DNA of 64,000 bases from Echinometra lucunter (GCA_029962745.1 CM057160.1:1882884-1946883); one strand, 5' to 3'; shown: positions 1 to 12,025, counted from the first letter of the stretch. The notes: a model not told the origin generated them from the sequence alone. Made by a program: numbers and translations.

Positions 1-779
1 AACGATGCAGACTCATTGCATAAAGACATTTTAAGCCAGTGTGTGTGATTGTGTGAACACAAACACGAGTGTGCGTCAGGCTAGCTATAAAGAGTCACCC
101 AGATTAGGTAAATTTACCACAATTTGAGTCATTTCCCGCGTCTCCTCTCCCATGTTCTACCCAATTGAACTGTCATTATTGACAAGTGTGACGTCACTGT
201 TATAGCTGTATACAGTGGTCATATAGTGGTGAACTGGCGTTTGGAATTACCCCAGTATTTCGACACCTCTCATTATCTTCTGCTCATGAGGCGTCAGTCA
301 CACTGCGCCATTTGTTAAGATTTTGGTAAAGGCATAATTTAATGTACTGGATACTCCCTGACGCAGCTCCTTGATCAAGGGCAATGGCCTGGCGCAAGCC
401 TTAGATGTCGAAGTCAGGGAAGCAAATTACTGAATCTACACAAACCAATAAGCATGATAATGGCGCACAGAATATTTGTTCGACTCCTCTAGGTCATGTA
501 GGTCATCTATTACTATAATGTTTTGTGCGGCACGTATACACTACTACAATGATCATAATGATTATTGACTTGATTTTGATCAGTCATTACTGGAATGTCA
601 ATTGAATGACAGGGGCACATGCCCCTGTGACCCCCTCCCCAATCCTTCCGTCATCTAATGCTTCCGTCATTACGGTAGAAAATACACCTGCCATGCTTGC
701 GTTCTGAAAGTGTTGGTAGCCAAAAACATTGTGGGAACGAATATCTAGCACCGCTCTCATCAAACGAAAGAATTAACTA
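1..779. other. AT-rich unique DNA, no gene
   Basis: No supported gene is seen. Two small motifs stand out. A full CRE-type octamer TGACGTCA lies at 189-196. A stem CAGGGGCACATGCCCCTG (610-627, 8-bp arms, 2-nt loop) resembles the CAGGGGC end of hAT-like elements. Both are short enough to be chance. Confidence 0.6.
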
Positions 780-1091
780 GGGGGGGGGGGGGGCAGCAGG
801 GGGAGGGGAGCTGAAGGGCGTTGCCTCTTACGGCAATCAGATCATCTCCCAATTCTCTCTCATCATGCATAACAAACCACTTCCACACATTTACACTATC
901 AATCTCAACATATTTTCTATTCCCCCCCCCCTCCATATCCACATCAGTTGCATCGCATTGTGCCCAATAAAACTTGAACCTAAACAGGATTTTCGAATAA
1001 AAACTTAAGTAACTTCGTACACCATGTTGAACACATTAATTACACATTTTAGCTTTTCAACTTCTCTCTTCAAATTATCCCCCCCCCCCCC
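780..1091. repeat. poly-G / poly-C runs
   Basis: A run of 14 G (780-793) and a run of 10 C (922-931) flank about 130 bp of non-repetitive DNA, and 13 C follow at 1079-1091. The frame on the minus strand here (760-942) is short and ends in the G run, so it is not credited as a gene. Confidence 0.8.
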
Positions 1092-2539
1092 GTCTACAAT
1101 CGTCCCTTTCCCAATTACCTCGGCACACACCTTTTCAGCAACCTAATTTACGGCTTGTATTTAATCAGACGAAAGAAAGAAAGAAAGAAAGTAAGGACGT
1201 CTCGAGATCACCATCTTCCTTGGGTGCTAGAACCGTGATTACGAGCTCCTCATAGTGTTCAAAGATTAGATTTTTTTCTCAAGAATTTGAGTGGTTTTAT
1301 TTGACGTGTCCGTCCCATCGTATTAAATAGAATCTTTGTCCCCCACCTCCTCTTCCTGACCCCTCCAACTCATCTCTTAGATCGAAATGATGAGGAACTT
1401 ACCGAGCAGACGACGAGAAAATACCCACTCTTGGCCAGGGCAAATAAAAACCCGCCAAAATTCGACGGTATTTGCTGAAAGCGCGGGAAGAGTAAAGATA
1501 ACATCATCACTAACACCGAATTGTCCTCTTTCGAAGGATGTGTCATAAAAATGCCATTTCTGCTGTAAAAAATCGCTAGCCTCCTAAAGTACAGGCTTAT
1601 TATACACAATGCAAAATGGTGTTATTCTTGCCTTTCTCTCTCTCTTTCTTTCTTTCTTTTCGTTCTTCTTTCTTTTTTTTTTAAATTCCCTTTCCAAACA
1701 AGCAACTGTATTTCTGTTCATTGTATGCGTTTTGTTATCATTGTAATGAATGATCAATATCAAAACGCATTGCTCATTATATGCATAAGCTATATCTTCA
1801 TTTCTATGGATCAGAACGAAATAAATTTGAAATCTGATACAAAATTTGACCTACAAAGGGAATCTGTCCGTCCACTTTAAAGTGGAACAAACTTGTCAAA
1901 ATTCCAAATTTCACAAAATTTTATTAATGATATTAATTAAAGAAGAGTAGATACCTTTTGAAAAGTCTTTCAAATTTCAGACATTTGAACATTTGAATCA
2001 TTAAACGGTGAACAGGAATATATCCCACATGTAAACAAAAATGATTAGAAAAACTCCGAGAAATGTTTTAATAGGTGGATCGCTAATGATGCCAGACAAT
2101 AACAAGCAAAATGAAAAACGAGCAAACAACAAAACAAAAAACAGAATGTCTACACTTCACTTTCACAGCACTCATTATTATGCCTTTAAAAAAGTAGATT
2201 TGCGTCACACAGTGTTCTGAAAACGAATTTCATACGTTGTATACCCGTTATTTCCATTTAATAAAAGTGCATCAAATTAGGCTAGAAATTTTCTACATAC
2301 AAATGCTTTTCATGACCACTTATAGGTCAGGTACAAGTCCTATCTGCAATTGGTAGTGTGTGCATTCGTAAAGTAGCGGCAACGATTTCTGTCCCCTTTT
2401 TATGGCACATCCTGTACTCCAATACCGAAAACCACTACCTCTCTAACGTCAAATTAAACAGTCGCAGAACGTTGAGGGGAAAATCAACTCCAATATTGTC
2501 AGCTAATATTGGGAGAACTCTTTGTTTCTTTCTTTTCAC
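1092..2539. other. AT-rich unique DNA, no gene
   Basis: Unique AT-rich sequence with short GAAA repeats near 1172-1191, TTTC repeats near 1632-1660 and a CCACTTTAAAGTGG palindrome near 1873. A 79-codon minus-strand frame (1370-1609) has no recognisable domain. Nothing else is supported. Confidence 0.6.
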
Positions 2540-2565
2540 TTCTCTCTCTCTCTCTCTCTCTCTCT

Positions 2566-2612
<47 letters not shown>

Positions 2613-2664
2613 TTCTTCTTCTTCTTCTTCTTCTTCTTCTTCTTCTTCTTCTTCTTCCTTCTAT
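2540..2664. repeat. (TC)n(TTC)n compound microsatellite
   Basis: About 12 TC units are followed by about 33 TTC/CTT units with one CCT interruption. The poly-Phe and poly-Leu frames across it (2358-2795 and 2522-2704) are translations of the repeat. Confidence 0.97.
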
Positions 2665-3086
2665 CCGCCTCCCTCTCTCAAAAAATAAAATATCCGTCTC
2701 CTAATTCCACGGCAAGAAAATTGGGCCATAATTCTTTCATTTTTATCACATCAGATATCTCACTTCGATACCCGACTTTTACATATGAAATATGAAACTT
2801 GTTGCTGGTAAAAACCCCATTAGATGTCTTCGAGTGGGACCAAAGTGTGAAACAAATAAGGCGGTAATGTGACCAAAGCCATGACAAATATGGCCAGATG
2901 TTAAACAGACGTTATTTTGTATTAGTTTATGGGTAAAGTTGAGCCCAGATGGCAATATACTTTTTTTAAAATTTTGGTTGCGGATGCCAGTATATGCCAC
3001 AACACATGGAACATTTTTGAAAATGTTTTGAATTCATATTCAATATTTTTGACTTATATTATTATGATGTTTACTTTTACATTATA
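2665..3086. other. AT-rich unique DNA, no gene
   Basis: Unique sequence between the microsatellite and the first MITE. Overlapping minus-strand frames of 69 and 73 codons have no recognisable content. Confidence 0.55.
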
Positions 3087-3334
3087 CACTGGGTGATTTC
3101 AAGTTTGGTGTTGACCTTTTGGTGTTAGTGTTAGGCTGATTTTTACATCAAAGCAGCTCCAAATTAGAAATAAAACTGGCCTTGGGACAACTGTCACTTG
3201 GAGTTGAGCAGTCAATAATGTCATTTGAATCACTTTTGTAAACTCAGACTAGGTGTTGGAACTATGGAAAGCAATCAAAATTGTGCTTCTAATACCAACA
3301 CCAGCACCAACACCGAACTTGAAATCACCCATTG
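3087..3334. mobile_element. MITE, 248 bp, TIR CAMTGGGTGATTTC, TSD TTATA
   Basis: The left end reads CACTGGGTGATTTCAAGTTT. The reverse complement of the right end reads CAATGGGTGATTTCAAGTTC, so about 25 bp of terminal inverted repeat match with few mismatches. The pentamer TTATA flanks both sides (3082-3086 and 3335-3339) as a probable target duplication. It encodes nothing, so it is a non-autonomous DNA transposon. The superfamily is uncertain. Confidence 0.85.
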
Positions 3335-3769
3335 TTATACAAACAGAGTGTGCGGGACATACATCAGGTAATTGGAGGAAAGAGGACAAGGATTCAAATT
3401 TTCACAGCCTCAGAAGCAAAACATAATGAGCATAACGAGAGAAAAAGAGAGAAATAGAGAGAAAGAGAGAGAGAGAGAGACTGGTGGCTAATGCACAGGA
3501 TGATAATATTGATAAAAAATAGAAGAAGGAGAAGAAGAAGGAGAAGAGAGAGATTTCTCAACAGTGTTGGGGAAATGATAATGATAGCATGCTTTAATCA
3601 CTGCTTCATGTAGAACATTATCTCAATTCAGTTATCATGGTTATCGTACCAAAAGCTTTCAAGCAAATACAATTAGATTTTAAAGTGTTCTTTTCAAATT
3701 CGTCTTACAACAATATTGGATGTTATGCGAAGGGGACTTTTTTTTTATTCATAAGAAAAATGGGATGAA
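3335..3769. other. AT-rich DNA with short GA/GAA runs
   Basis: A GA-rich run lies near 3440-3482 and GAA/GGA units near 3522-3555. The rest is unique and AT-rich. No gene is seen. Confidence 0.6.
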
Positions 3770-3905
3770 ATTCGATGCACTTTTGCGGTGCCAATTATAC
3801 TACACCGTAACGGCATTCCACCCCTAGCAACAGCTTGCACGTGCGCGCGAATGGAAGGGCGTGGCCTGTGGCGGTGTCTTGGTTTGGGAATCTATGCAAA
3901 TGAGT
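3770..3905. promoter_or_regulatory. possible regulatory patch with E-box and octamer
   Basis: A locally GC-richer stretch has a CACGTG E-box (3838-3843) inside alternating GC sequence and a perfect POU octamer ATGCAAAT (3894-3901). Octamers are typical of histone and snRNA promoters, but neither gene type follows. Support is motif-level only. Confidence 0.18.
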
Positions 3906-4110
3906 TGATCGGGGCACGGTGCAATGTGATGGAGCAATAAGGATGTAGACAATGTATCAAGTGGGACATTTGGATCGAAGAAAAGAGGAGGAAAGTATTA
4001 AAGGCAATAAAGTAATCAATTAGAAAGAGATAGAGAGTTCTGAAAACAAGGGGGGGGGTGGTTCGATGCATAATGGACGATAACATTTCTAGTACCATGA
4101 ACTGCATCTC

Positions 4111-4449
4111 ATGAATCTTAATAATTCTATTATATTTCAAATTTGTATACCCAACAGCAAAAAGCGTGTGTATAATGAATCAGGACCGAAATTAATATGT
4201 GCGGGTTTGCAATGTTGCACGGGTGTTAGAGTGTATCGTAACCGCGTGGCACGATTAAAAATACGAATTAAATCCTACATAACGAGAGAACGACGTCATA
4301 AAACTCTTTATTCTTCCATTTGTTCACTGTTTCGTGCAACCAGATGTGATGTAAAACATGCGGTATATTTTAAAAACCAATTTCGCAATGTTGCTGGTTA
4401 TAAAATGATATCTGAGTTATTATCATCTAAATTAACCAGCAACTATTAA
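4111..4449 (+). CDS. unrecognised 112-codon ORF, doubtful
   Basis: An ATG-started frame in unique DNA, rich in Arg, Lys and Cys, with no low-complexity stretch and no family I recognise. Its last codons overlap an 11-bp inverted repeat (GTTGCTGGTTA at 4390-4400, complement at 4433-4443), which hints at repeat-derived sequence. No promoter or splice signal is obvious. A chance frame is at least as likely. Confidence 0.12.
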   Translation: MNLNNSIIFQICIPNSKKRVYNESGPKLICAGLQCCTGVRVYRNRVARLKIRIKSYITRERRHKTLYSSICSLFRATRCDVKHAVYFKNQFRNVAGYKMISELLSSKLTSNY

Positions 4450-5122
4450 GCGAATTTATGATAATTAATATCAGGAATATTGAAATGACAAGGAGTTGAT
4501 TAGAATTTATATGAACAGATGATGAATACAACGCTACTTACAATTAATCAAAACGGAAATCATTGGTGTATCAGACTATATTGAGCAACGTTCACTCCGC
4601 ATCACTCTTTCTCGTTGGGGGTATATATTTTTTTCTCAAAAACTCAATTCGCTGAGCAACCTCATGCTTAAACATGATAAAATCAGCTTTCCACCAATAA
4701 TCATACCCAATTTTCTCCTTGACCTTGTTGCCTGTTTTTGTTTAATCTCTTATCACCCTCTCCCACCGTCATCCAAAACAATGCACGCCATGGTGTAAGA
4801 TGCGACAAAGGTGGTATTTCGTTATTACCTCAAATAAATGTCTCTTCACGCGTTTTAGAGCGCTTTCCTCGGTTTTCTCCATCTCTTCTCTCTATCTCTC
4901 TTTCTCTCTCTCTCTCTTCGAGTCTGCTCTCATCAAGGTCATCGTTATAGGATGATACGCTGATCGTTATCGTCGCCTGAGCTTCATAGAACCACCACAT
5001 GACATCGACAGAGGCGGTAAACAGGCGAAATCGAAGATGTCCAGACCTCCAGTGATGAAGATGAGTTAAAAAAAAAAACAAGAGCAAAAACGCGCAACAA
5101 CGAATTCTGACGAAGAAACTAA
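4450..5122. other. AT-rich DNA with CT microsatellite
   Basis: Unique sequence with a CT run near 4885-4917. The 70- and 85-codon frames across the CT run are repeat shadows. Confidence 0.6.
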
Positions 5123-5455
5123 TTGAGACTTTTTTCTGTTCTCATTCCGCCGCACGATATCTATGATATCCCCTCCCTTTCTTTGTCTGTCTGCCTCCCT
5201 CTCCATCTTTTTTGGGCTAATTTTTCTCTGTCATTACCAATATCTTTCTCTATTTCAATATCCTTTCTAAATCTTCATCTTTGTTTCTACTTCTCTCTGC
5301 CTTTCACCTCTCTCTTTATTTCTTTCCATCTCTACCCCTCTTTATCTCTCTCCTTTCCTTCCCCCTTTTCTTTTACCCCTCTCTCCCTTTCTTCTCTTTC
5401 GTCTTCTTCACTATTCCTCCCCCCTCTCTCACTTCCTCTTTCCATCAATTCGATC
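5123..5455. repeat. pyrimidine-rich degenerate CT tract
   Basis: More than 300 bp of strongly C+T-biased plus strand made of degenerate CTCT/TTTC blocks. The Ser/Leu/Phe-rich frame across it (5123-5473) is low-complexity translation. Confidence 0.85.
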
Positions 5456-5800
5456 TTTGCTGAGGATGGGTAGACAGGCCGTGAGATGAGTGCGTATTAA
5501 ACACCGTTGATTGACTCTTAGGTAATTAAGCTTGGATGCGGGCCCAGATGAGTTTTCGCTCCCCACCGCCCCAGCCCGTGCGATGATCGCGCAATATCTC
5601 CGGCTTATGTTACGGCTGGCCTGTCGCTCTAAGGCAAGATACGAGAGATTCATGCCTCTCTCAACGGCCTATTCCTCACTCCATACAACGGTTGGACCAC
5701 CACCACCGCCGCCATCATCATCATCGTCAGCGGCAACTATCCTTTCACCTTTCCTTTTACCTATTTCCCTCCTTTTTCAGGGGAAATTCGTTTAATATCT
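5456..5800. other. GC-richer patch followed by CCA/TCA repeat
   Basis: About 5530-5690 is GC- and CpG-richer than its surroundings, and a short CCACCA/TCATCA repeat follows (5696-5730). An 87-codon frame (5532-5795) crosses both but ends in repeat-derived Pro and Ser runs. I do not call it a gene. Confidence 0.4.
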
Positions 5801-6184
5801 ACTGTTGGATTGGCAACTGCAGCTGTAAACAGTTTACCAATAGCAAACATTTTGATGGGGGTGGTGACACTGTATAAAGCAAGGGATCTGAGTTACGAGG
5901 GTATAGCGAGGAAGGCGACCAGTGGTCGGCATACTTGTATGTATAGTTTGTGGAGCAGAGGGTTCTTTAACATCTAACGTAGATGAACATAGCCACCAAG
6001 ATTAACGAGGCACGAACTGAAAATAGTCATCTTCAGTATTGTAAACTTGCAAATGATTTTTCAATTACCTTGCAATTTTGTTATTATTTTGCTCAGGTTT
6101 TGAATGGATGGAAAAATCTTAATTCTCTCTATGGAATATTTAGAAAAGTATTTTGCAAAATGATATCATAATCATACGTCATAC
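5801..6184. other. AT-rich unique DNA, no gene
   Basis: A 62-codon plus-strand frame (5983-6171) has no recognisable motif. Nothing else is supported. Confidence 0.5.
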
Positions 6185-6440
6185 TATAGAACAAAATAAA
6201 AAAAAGGAGGGAGGGAGGAAGAGAGACGGAAAGGCAAAGAGAGGGAAAAAGAAAGAAACGAAATTAGAGTTAAATACATAATTATATGAAGGAGACAAGA
6301 TGAGAGAGAGTATAGGAATTTTGGAGAATACGGGAGAAAAGATAGAGAAAGGAGAAGGAAAGAAATAAATATATAGCATAAAAAAAGAAGAACCCGAGAC
6401 AGATAGGGGAGAATGATGAAGAAAGATGCACAGAGGAGAT

Positions 6441-6496
<56 letters not shown>

Positions 6497-6530
6497 AGAA
6501 AAGGGGGGGGGGGTGGAGGCGAAGATGAGG
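6185..6530. repeat. purine-rich tract with (GA)n
   Basis: Purine-biased plus strand throughout, with an uninterrupted GA run at about 6446-6490 and a short poly-G run near 6506-6513. The long minus-strand Ser/Leu frame (6184-6762) is its translation. Confidence 0.93.
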
Positions 6531-6669
6531 ATAGGTGGATTAGTAGGAGGACATGAAAGAAGGACATGATAGATACTGAGTACACATGCGGTCTCTCTTT
6601 GATGTCAGATAAGACGAGGATGCAGCGTGTCACACGGGTGCAAGAGAAAAGTGATTGGTGGTGTGGGGA

Positions 6670-6849
6670 TAGGTGTGTGTGTGTGTGTGTGTGCGTGTGA
6701 GTGAGTATACATGACACGATGTGAGACAGAGAAAGAGAGAGAGAGAGAGGGAGAGGGGACATTATGTGTGGGTGTGTGGGTGTGTGTGTGTGAGAGGGAG
6801 AGAAAGAGAGTTGATGAAGATGGCGATGAGGAGAATGATAGCCATGATG

Positions 6850-6918
<69 letters not shown>

Positions 6919-6992
6919 AAAAGGAGGAGAAGAAGAAGAAAAAGAAGAAGAAGAAGAAGAAGAAGAAGAAGAAGAAGAAGAAGAAGAAGAAT
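6670..6992. repeat. compound GT/GA/ATG/ACG/GAA microsatellite
   Basis: Successive blocks run GT (6672-6693), GA (about 6730-6750), GT (6770-6792), ATG (6852-6888), ACG (6888-6906) and GAA (about 6925-6992). Frames in all phases give poly-Met, poly-Thr, poly-Lys or poly-Ile. Such step-wise compound repeats usually grow by slippage and point mutation. Confidence 0.96.
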
Positions 6993-7262
6993 GAGAAGGA
7001 AAGCGAGACTAGGCAGTAAAAGAGGAAGGAGACAGATGAAAAGTCATACCGGCATGACCGGGGCAAAGAAAGTTGGGGTATGACAAGGAAAGTAGATACC
7101 GAAGGAACCTAGAAAATGAATAGATACTGTAGTTGGGAATAGGAAAGTATTTGGAGAGGAAGAGAAAGAAGAAGAATCGGTGAGAGTGAATGCAGTGTAT
7201 GAGGGTGGGCGCGCACGCGTGTGAGTGTGTGTGAGAGAAAGAGAGAGGAGGGGGGGGGGGGG
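6993..7262. repeat. purine-rich tract ending in 13 G
   Basis: GA/GAA-biased sequence ends in a GT/GA block and a poly-G run at 7250-7262. The minus-strand frames here are low complexity. Confidence 0.75.
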
Positions 7263-7860
7263 CAGAGGAGGAGAGGTGGAACATCATGGTATAACGCTAA
7301 CAACGGGACTGCACTCTACCACATGCACTAATCGGCTAGAAATGGGAGATCTGCCCAAAAGATAGTGATAATATTTGCAGAAGTCCTCCTGATCGCGTGC
7401 CTCCATTCGATCCAGACACCACTCACACAACTCTGTCCTTGCCGAAGACCTTCCCCTTCTTCTTTCCCAATTCCAGAGACAAGTTCTCATCTTGCGAGTG
7501 TCTACTAAGTCAGGGACTTAAGCGAAAATAGCAACTCATTTTACGCGCGCTTTGCCTTGTCTTGCCAGCGCTTCTGAAAACCCATAAAACAGCGCGGAAG
7601 AAGAGAATAATGAAAACGTAAAACCCACAGCAAATCTTTAAAGCAAACTGAAAAAAAGGTGCATGCAGAAGCGGCTGCAGATACGGATTAGTGCGGCAAA
7701 ACTAAAAAGAGCCAAGTATTTGGATAGTGTTTTCAAAAAGGGAGAAGAAATGTCTTAGAGAGATTCCACTACACGTGGATTTCACTCATCTCTACTGATC
7801 TCCTCTTTTTCCCCCTCCTTCTCCTTTTCCATCCGTTTTTCAGTTTTTTTTTCTAAGAAC
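7263..7860. other. unique DNA with an unrecognised minus-strand frame
   Basis: The 68-codon minus-strand frame 7284-7490 is not low complexity: its N-terminal half is Arg/Cys/Glu-rich. It has no recognisable domain and no clear promoter or splice sites. The rest is unique DNA with no supported gene. Confidence 0.3.
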
Positions 7861-7911
7861 ACGTTTGTATAATGGGAGAGCGCTTTTGAGTCGGATTTGG
7901 TAGATATCTAA

Positions 7912-7925
7912 GTTACCATAGTAAC
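7912..7925. promoter_or_regulatory. palindromic RFX X-box-like motif
   Basis: GTTACCATAGTAAC is a perfect 14-bp palindrome fitting the RFX X-box form GTNRCC-NN-RGYAAC. About one match of the loose consensus is expected by chance in a window this size, and no adjacent gene is known. A weaker relative (GTAACCATAGTGAC) lies near 18405 in the duplicated block. Confidence 0.2.
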
Positions 7926-9280
7926 AGCTCAGTACTTTTATCCGTAGTCTGGTTGATAATGGACCCATTTTCCCCCTCAAAAGATATTTCTCATTATAAC
8001 TCAGAGGGCTTATTCTTTCAAGACGGACAGCAATCATTATTTTCTGACATTTTATTTTTTACATCTTGCTTTGCAGATACACCTCAAAATTCATGACCAT
8101 TGCCTTCATTTCGCTTATGGAAAAATGAATGTTGAAAAGCATATCAATAGTTGTATACACATATTCGCATAATGTGGATGCATGGATGCATAAACAAATG
8201 GTCAATGAATTTAATTGAAACATGAGAACATTAACAAACATTCCACTGGCATGACTCAAATCCGATTAAGATTTAAGATGAGAAAAACCAGCATTTTTTT
8301 GGAGCATTTTGATATTCATGCATTATTTCCCTTGCTTCATACTGCCTATAAATGTCTTTCTCGGTCATAATACAATTTTATTTATTATGATTATTAAAAG
8401 GTATAGTCGCGGTATCAAGAAATCATATTTTAAAGTCACTCATAATTGATATTGTCTTTGAGTGCATTTAATATAAATGATACTTACTTGTAAAAAGTGA
8501 AATGAAATCAGCATTATTCAAATAGATGTTTCAATAACCATCAAACATTACAACTCTCCCAACAAGCTCACTTCCTTGAAACAATACTGAAGCCTCTGTG
8601 GAGCATACACATTTAAAATACAATAAACAAAGTCGTAATTAACATGCTAAATGCATAATGCCACAAATTACAGAGAACGTGCGCTGGCAAGGGGTTTACC
8701 CGCCAAAATAGAGAGTGCATTCCAGTCACGTGATAATAAGTTGTCGCCTGATCTTCGTTTCCTGACGTGGCTGACTGAGTCCATTACAATAAAGACTTTG
8801 AAATGCTAAAAGGACGCACCTGATGCACAAACGCATCCATAAGTGAGACGTGTGACTTTTTCATGCAAGTACTCTTTTTATATATTTTCCGTCTCTTGAT
8901 TTATGCAGAAAAGGCTTTAATGCTATGACAATTATCTGATTATAGATGAGGAAGTGTGTAAATCTTATGAAAATAATGGCGAAAATGTCAAGCGAATCAG
9001 TAATTCACAATAATAATGATATTGTGTACACCATGAACAAAAAGACTCTATTTTCCACCTCAGAATTTTTATGCCTCCTTTTAACCGAGTCGTGTTTATT
9101 TTCATTAAGAAAGAATGGTTTTATACTTAGCATGCACATTGTTTATGTATGCTTACTTGAATGATAAGATTTAGACTGTTTTTTTTTTTTCAGCTCAGGC
9201 GAGGAAAGCAGAAAGCAGTGCTGAATTAGAAAAGCAACAGTTGAAAGAACAAAATGTTACTGCAGATCTTATGGCCCTTT
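7926..9280. other. AT-rich unique DNA, no gene
   Basis: Long AT-rich stretch with no simple repeat above about 20 bp. Frames at 8059-8259 (minus) and 8946-9164 (plus) are short and AT-driven. No gene is supported. Confidence 0.55.
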
Positions 9281-9403
9281 TCTTGTAGTGGCGGATCAGA
9301 GGGTGTAGGGGGGGGGGGGCGAGGCGAGGCGAGGAGGTGTGCGCTCCATCGAAGGCGTCGCTTGGCTGCTTAAGTGAAACTAGTGCCATCGCACTGAGAG
9401 GAG
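9281..9403. other. poly-G run in decayed repeat-like sequence
   Basis: A GGCGGATCAGAGGG motif is followed by 12 G (about 9309-9320) and GAGGC repeats. This looks like the end of an old GGCGG-type MITE, but no partner end is seen. Confidence 0.3.
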
Positions 9404-9593
9404 GCACTGTAGTTTAGTGGTGGTTTAGTGGTCTCGTAACCGGGAGTACCCCGGTTCGAAACCAAGTGGATGCGCTAATGCCCTTTGGTAAGGTATTAAT
9501 TCTCATTACCGGATCCTTCGGAGGGGAATTAAAGCCGTCGGTCCCCTACTAACAAGCATACACATGCTTCCTTAGCAGTCAGGTAAAAAAAAG
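9404..9593 (+). mobile_element. tRNA-derived SINE
   Basis: The head has a box-A-like TAGTTTAGTGG motif (partly duplicated) and a box-B GGTTCGAAACC (about 9453-9463) at tRNA-like spacing. The body carries CCCTTTGGTAAGGTATTAAT (9481-9500), a motif shared with the other SINEs here, then a CTTCGGAGGG...AAAGCCGTCGGTCCCC segment and an A-rich end. It is a retroposed copy with an internal Pol III promoter, not a functional tRNA. Confidence 0.8.
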
Positions 9594-9889
9594 CCAAGCA
9601 ACCAAATCAGCAGAATGGCGTGCGCCGTTCTGCCCCGGCCCCGCTCTCATTATAATTCCCTCGTTCTGTCCAGATGAATTGCGAAAGAGGAGGGAGGATT
9701 AAAGTAGGGGCGGGGACCAACGAAAAAAAAAAAAGAAAAGAAAAAGAAAAAGGTGAGTACACGACGTATGCTCCTGGCTTTGTTTCGTAGGGCCGGTGTT
9801 GCAAAAGGTTGATGGTTAGCATGGTTAGAGTTAGGGTTTGGTATACATGATACACTTTAGTTGTGCTGATTATAACCCTTTCTTGTCCC
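9594..9889. other. GC-richer then AT-rich spacer
   Basis: Contains GC-rich inverted-looking blocks (GCCCCGGCCCCGC near 9634; GGGGCGGGG near 9707) and an A-rich run near 9723-9752. A single TTAGGG near 9830 is not a telomere array. No gene. Confidence 0.4.
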
Positions 9890-10080
9890 ACAGTTGGAAC
9901 CTTTAAAGGTTCTTCAATAAATCCTTATTAGCCTGTAAAAGTTCTTTAAATGGTTCTAAAGGGGTCTTTAAAACCATTACTTGTTGTACAAGGAACATTT
10001 TAGGGTTCTTGAAAATAGGACGAACCTTTTAAAGAAACCCCCTTTTTTGAGGTTCTAATTCACACATTTTTCTGAGAGTG
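9890..10080. mobile_element. MITE remnant with AAAGGTTC palindromes
   Basis: About 190 bp contain repeated partly palindromic units such as AACCTTTAAAGGTT and GGTTCTAAAGG. The right end GAGAGTGTATA gives terminus CACTCTC inward and abuts TA. No matching left terminus is visible, so the copy looks 5'-truncated. Its end resembles the CACTCT termini at 18939 and 53522. Confidence 0.5.
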
Positions 10081-11868
10081 TATATGGTATGTGGTGCAGG
10101 GTTAAAGTTCAGTATTCGGTTAATAGTATTGACGCTGCATGTGCAATGACTTCCCTTCTCACTTAATATTGATGCTGGAGCGTCAATTATTGTCGCTGAT
10201 GCATGTGTCATAAACCAAATGCACCCCCTCCACAACCTTACTGGATTTCTTTTTGTATTTTACATGTTTTAATTACCTATCTAGACCGGCGCAGTAACCC
10301 CCCTCCCCGACACTGGAGCCCCCATTTCGTTGGATACATGAGACAACACTGCTTGCAAAGTCCGAAATAAACACAGAAATTATCAGCTGTATGCGTGACA
10401 GGTAACTAGAATAAAGTTATGTTAGCCATGTTAGCTATAACTTATAGTCATTATGAACACTTATTTTTTTTTTGCTAATGCTCTAAACCATGCTTGGCTC
10501 CATTCAGTAGCTTTTCTTTTCGCAAGTTCTTTTTATCAACAACCTGGTTCTGATGCGCCATGCGTCACGTGTTCTCATTCTACATCATTCAGCAAATACT
10601 TGGGTGAAAATTAAGCCATACAACAACGTAAAATATCCCTTGAATTGGAAGAATTATGTAATTGATTTCATTGGGTGATAGCAAATAATTAGAATAGAAT
10701 TCTTTCAATTAATATAATTTAAACATTTCATGGCCTCTTGGTACAGTAGAGATTTGCAAATTTTGAAAATGCCCTGCTTACAGTTTCTCTTTTACTAAAA
10801 ATGCTTTATACAGAGAAAAGATAGAGTGACTTGCAAACTAACATGATAAATGCAAATTTGTACGGGGGAAGGAATCTATTGGAGAGGATTTTAATACGCG
10901 TTTCACTTTAAATGTTTGTTTCATATTTCATTGAATCCGGCAATGCCACTGTGCATGATAATCTTTTTTGTTACGAAAAAAAAAACCATTAAAGAAAATT
11001 ATCGCAAATATTTGTATCAGTTATTATTCCAAGTGCTTCTATGAAGCATTTTCAAGTGGCCTATTTACTAAAGCACCGATGCAATTTGGACCCCCTTTAA
11101 TCTCTTCTTACATATGGTTATCTTTGCAAAAGCAAATTATTTTGAATCTATATCTTACTATAAAATGTATTTAATGAGGCCTGAGTTTAATTTACAGAAC
11201 ACATTTTGAGTAGTATTGTAAAGGGAGAAGATATAGACGGAAGAAAGGAGAAAGAATACAATTTAATTCAGGTCAAGAACCAACTAAAACAACAAAATGA
11301 CACTTAATAGCAGACAGAGAATGGTCAATGAGAGTGAGAGAGAGAGGGAATCCCGTGTAGTATGATACTACAGGGAGACAGAACACTTTCTCTATGTGTT
11401 CTCCCTTCACGTTATAATAATACTCGCGATTCAAGCTGAAATTCCACGCACGTTTTCACCAAGCATGCCGCAATCTCCGCAGGCCGAATTAAGCTAATAG
11501 ATAATTCATTTGATGAAATGTGGCTAAATTCATTCCAGAAAAAAGGAGAACATAAAGAAGAGAGAAGGAGAAAATGAGGGGAAGATTAACACTGCTCAAT
11601 AGGGAATTACCCTGGTGCACGACAAAAGCAATTTCTTTTTGACTAATTCTCAAATGCATTCATTAATATCATGTTGATAAGCTTATGCCGTCTTGAACGG
11701 TTCCCGCCTTTGGAAATGGTTAAGAAAATCCTTATGTGAAATTATCGAGAAAGTAGCAATAGATTAGTAACATAGGATAACTAATTCAACACTTTTGAGG
11801 GGATGATAATTATTTCTTTTTGTTGAAGTTTTCAATGTCATATCTTTTAATGTACTTTTTACCCCAAT
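10081..11868. other. AT-rich unique DNA, no gene
   Basis: Unique AT-rich sequence with short GA runs near 11330-11345 and a TGTAGTATGATACTACA palindrome near 11355. Frames at 10029-10235 (minus) and 10968-11174 (plus) have no recognisable content. No gene is supported. Confidence 0.55.
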
Positions 11869-11902
11869 CAACATCATCATCATCATTATATCGTCGTCAT
11901 CG

Positions 11903-11938
<36 letters not shown>

Positions 11939-11991
11939 GCATCATCATATAATTATTATCATTAATCGGTATTGTTATCATTATCATTTTC

Positions 11992-12025
<34 letters not shown>

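Noticed and set aside
189..196. CRE site as evidence of a promoter
   Set aside because: One 8-bp match is expected about once or twice by chance in this window, and no other core-promoter signal or gene is near.
6184..7066. Long Ser/Leu/Phe/Ile minus frames
   Set aside because: They translate GA, GT, ATG and GAA repeats. Parallel frames occur on the other strand as Glu/Arg/Met/Lys runs.
9825..9840. Telomere-like TTAGGG
   Set aside because: A single hexamer in GGTTAG-type sequence, not an array.
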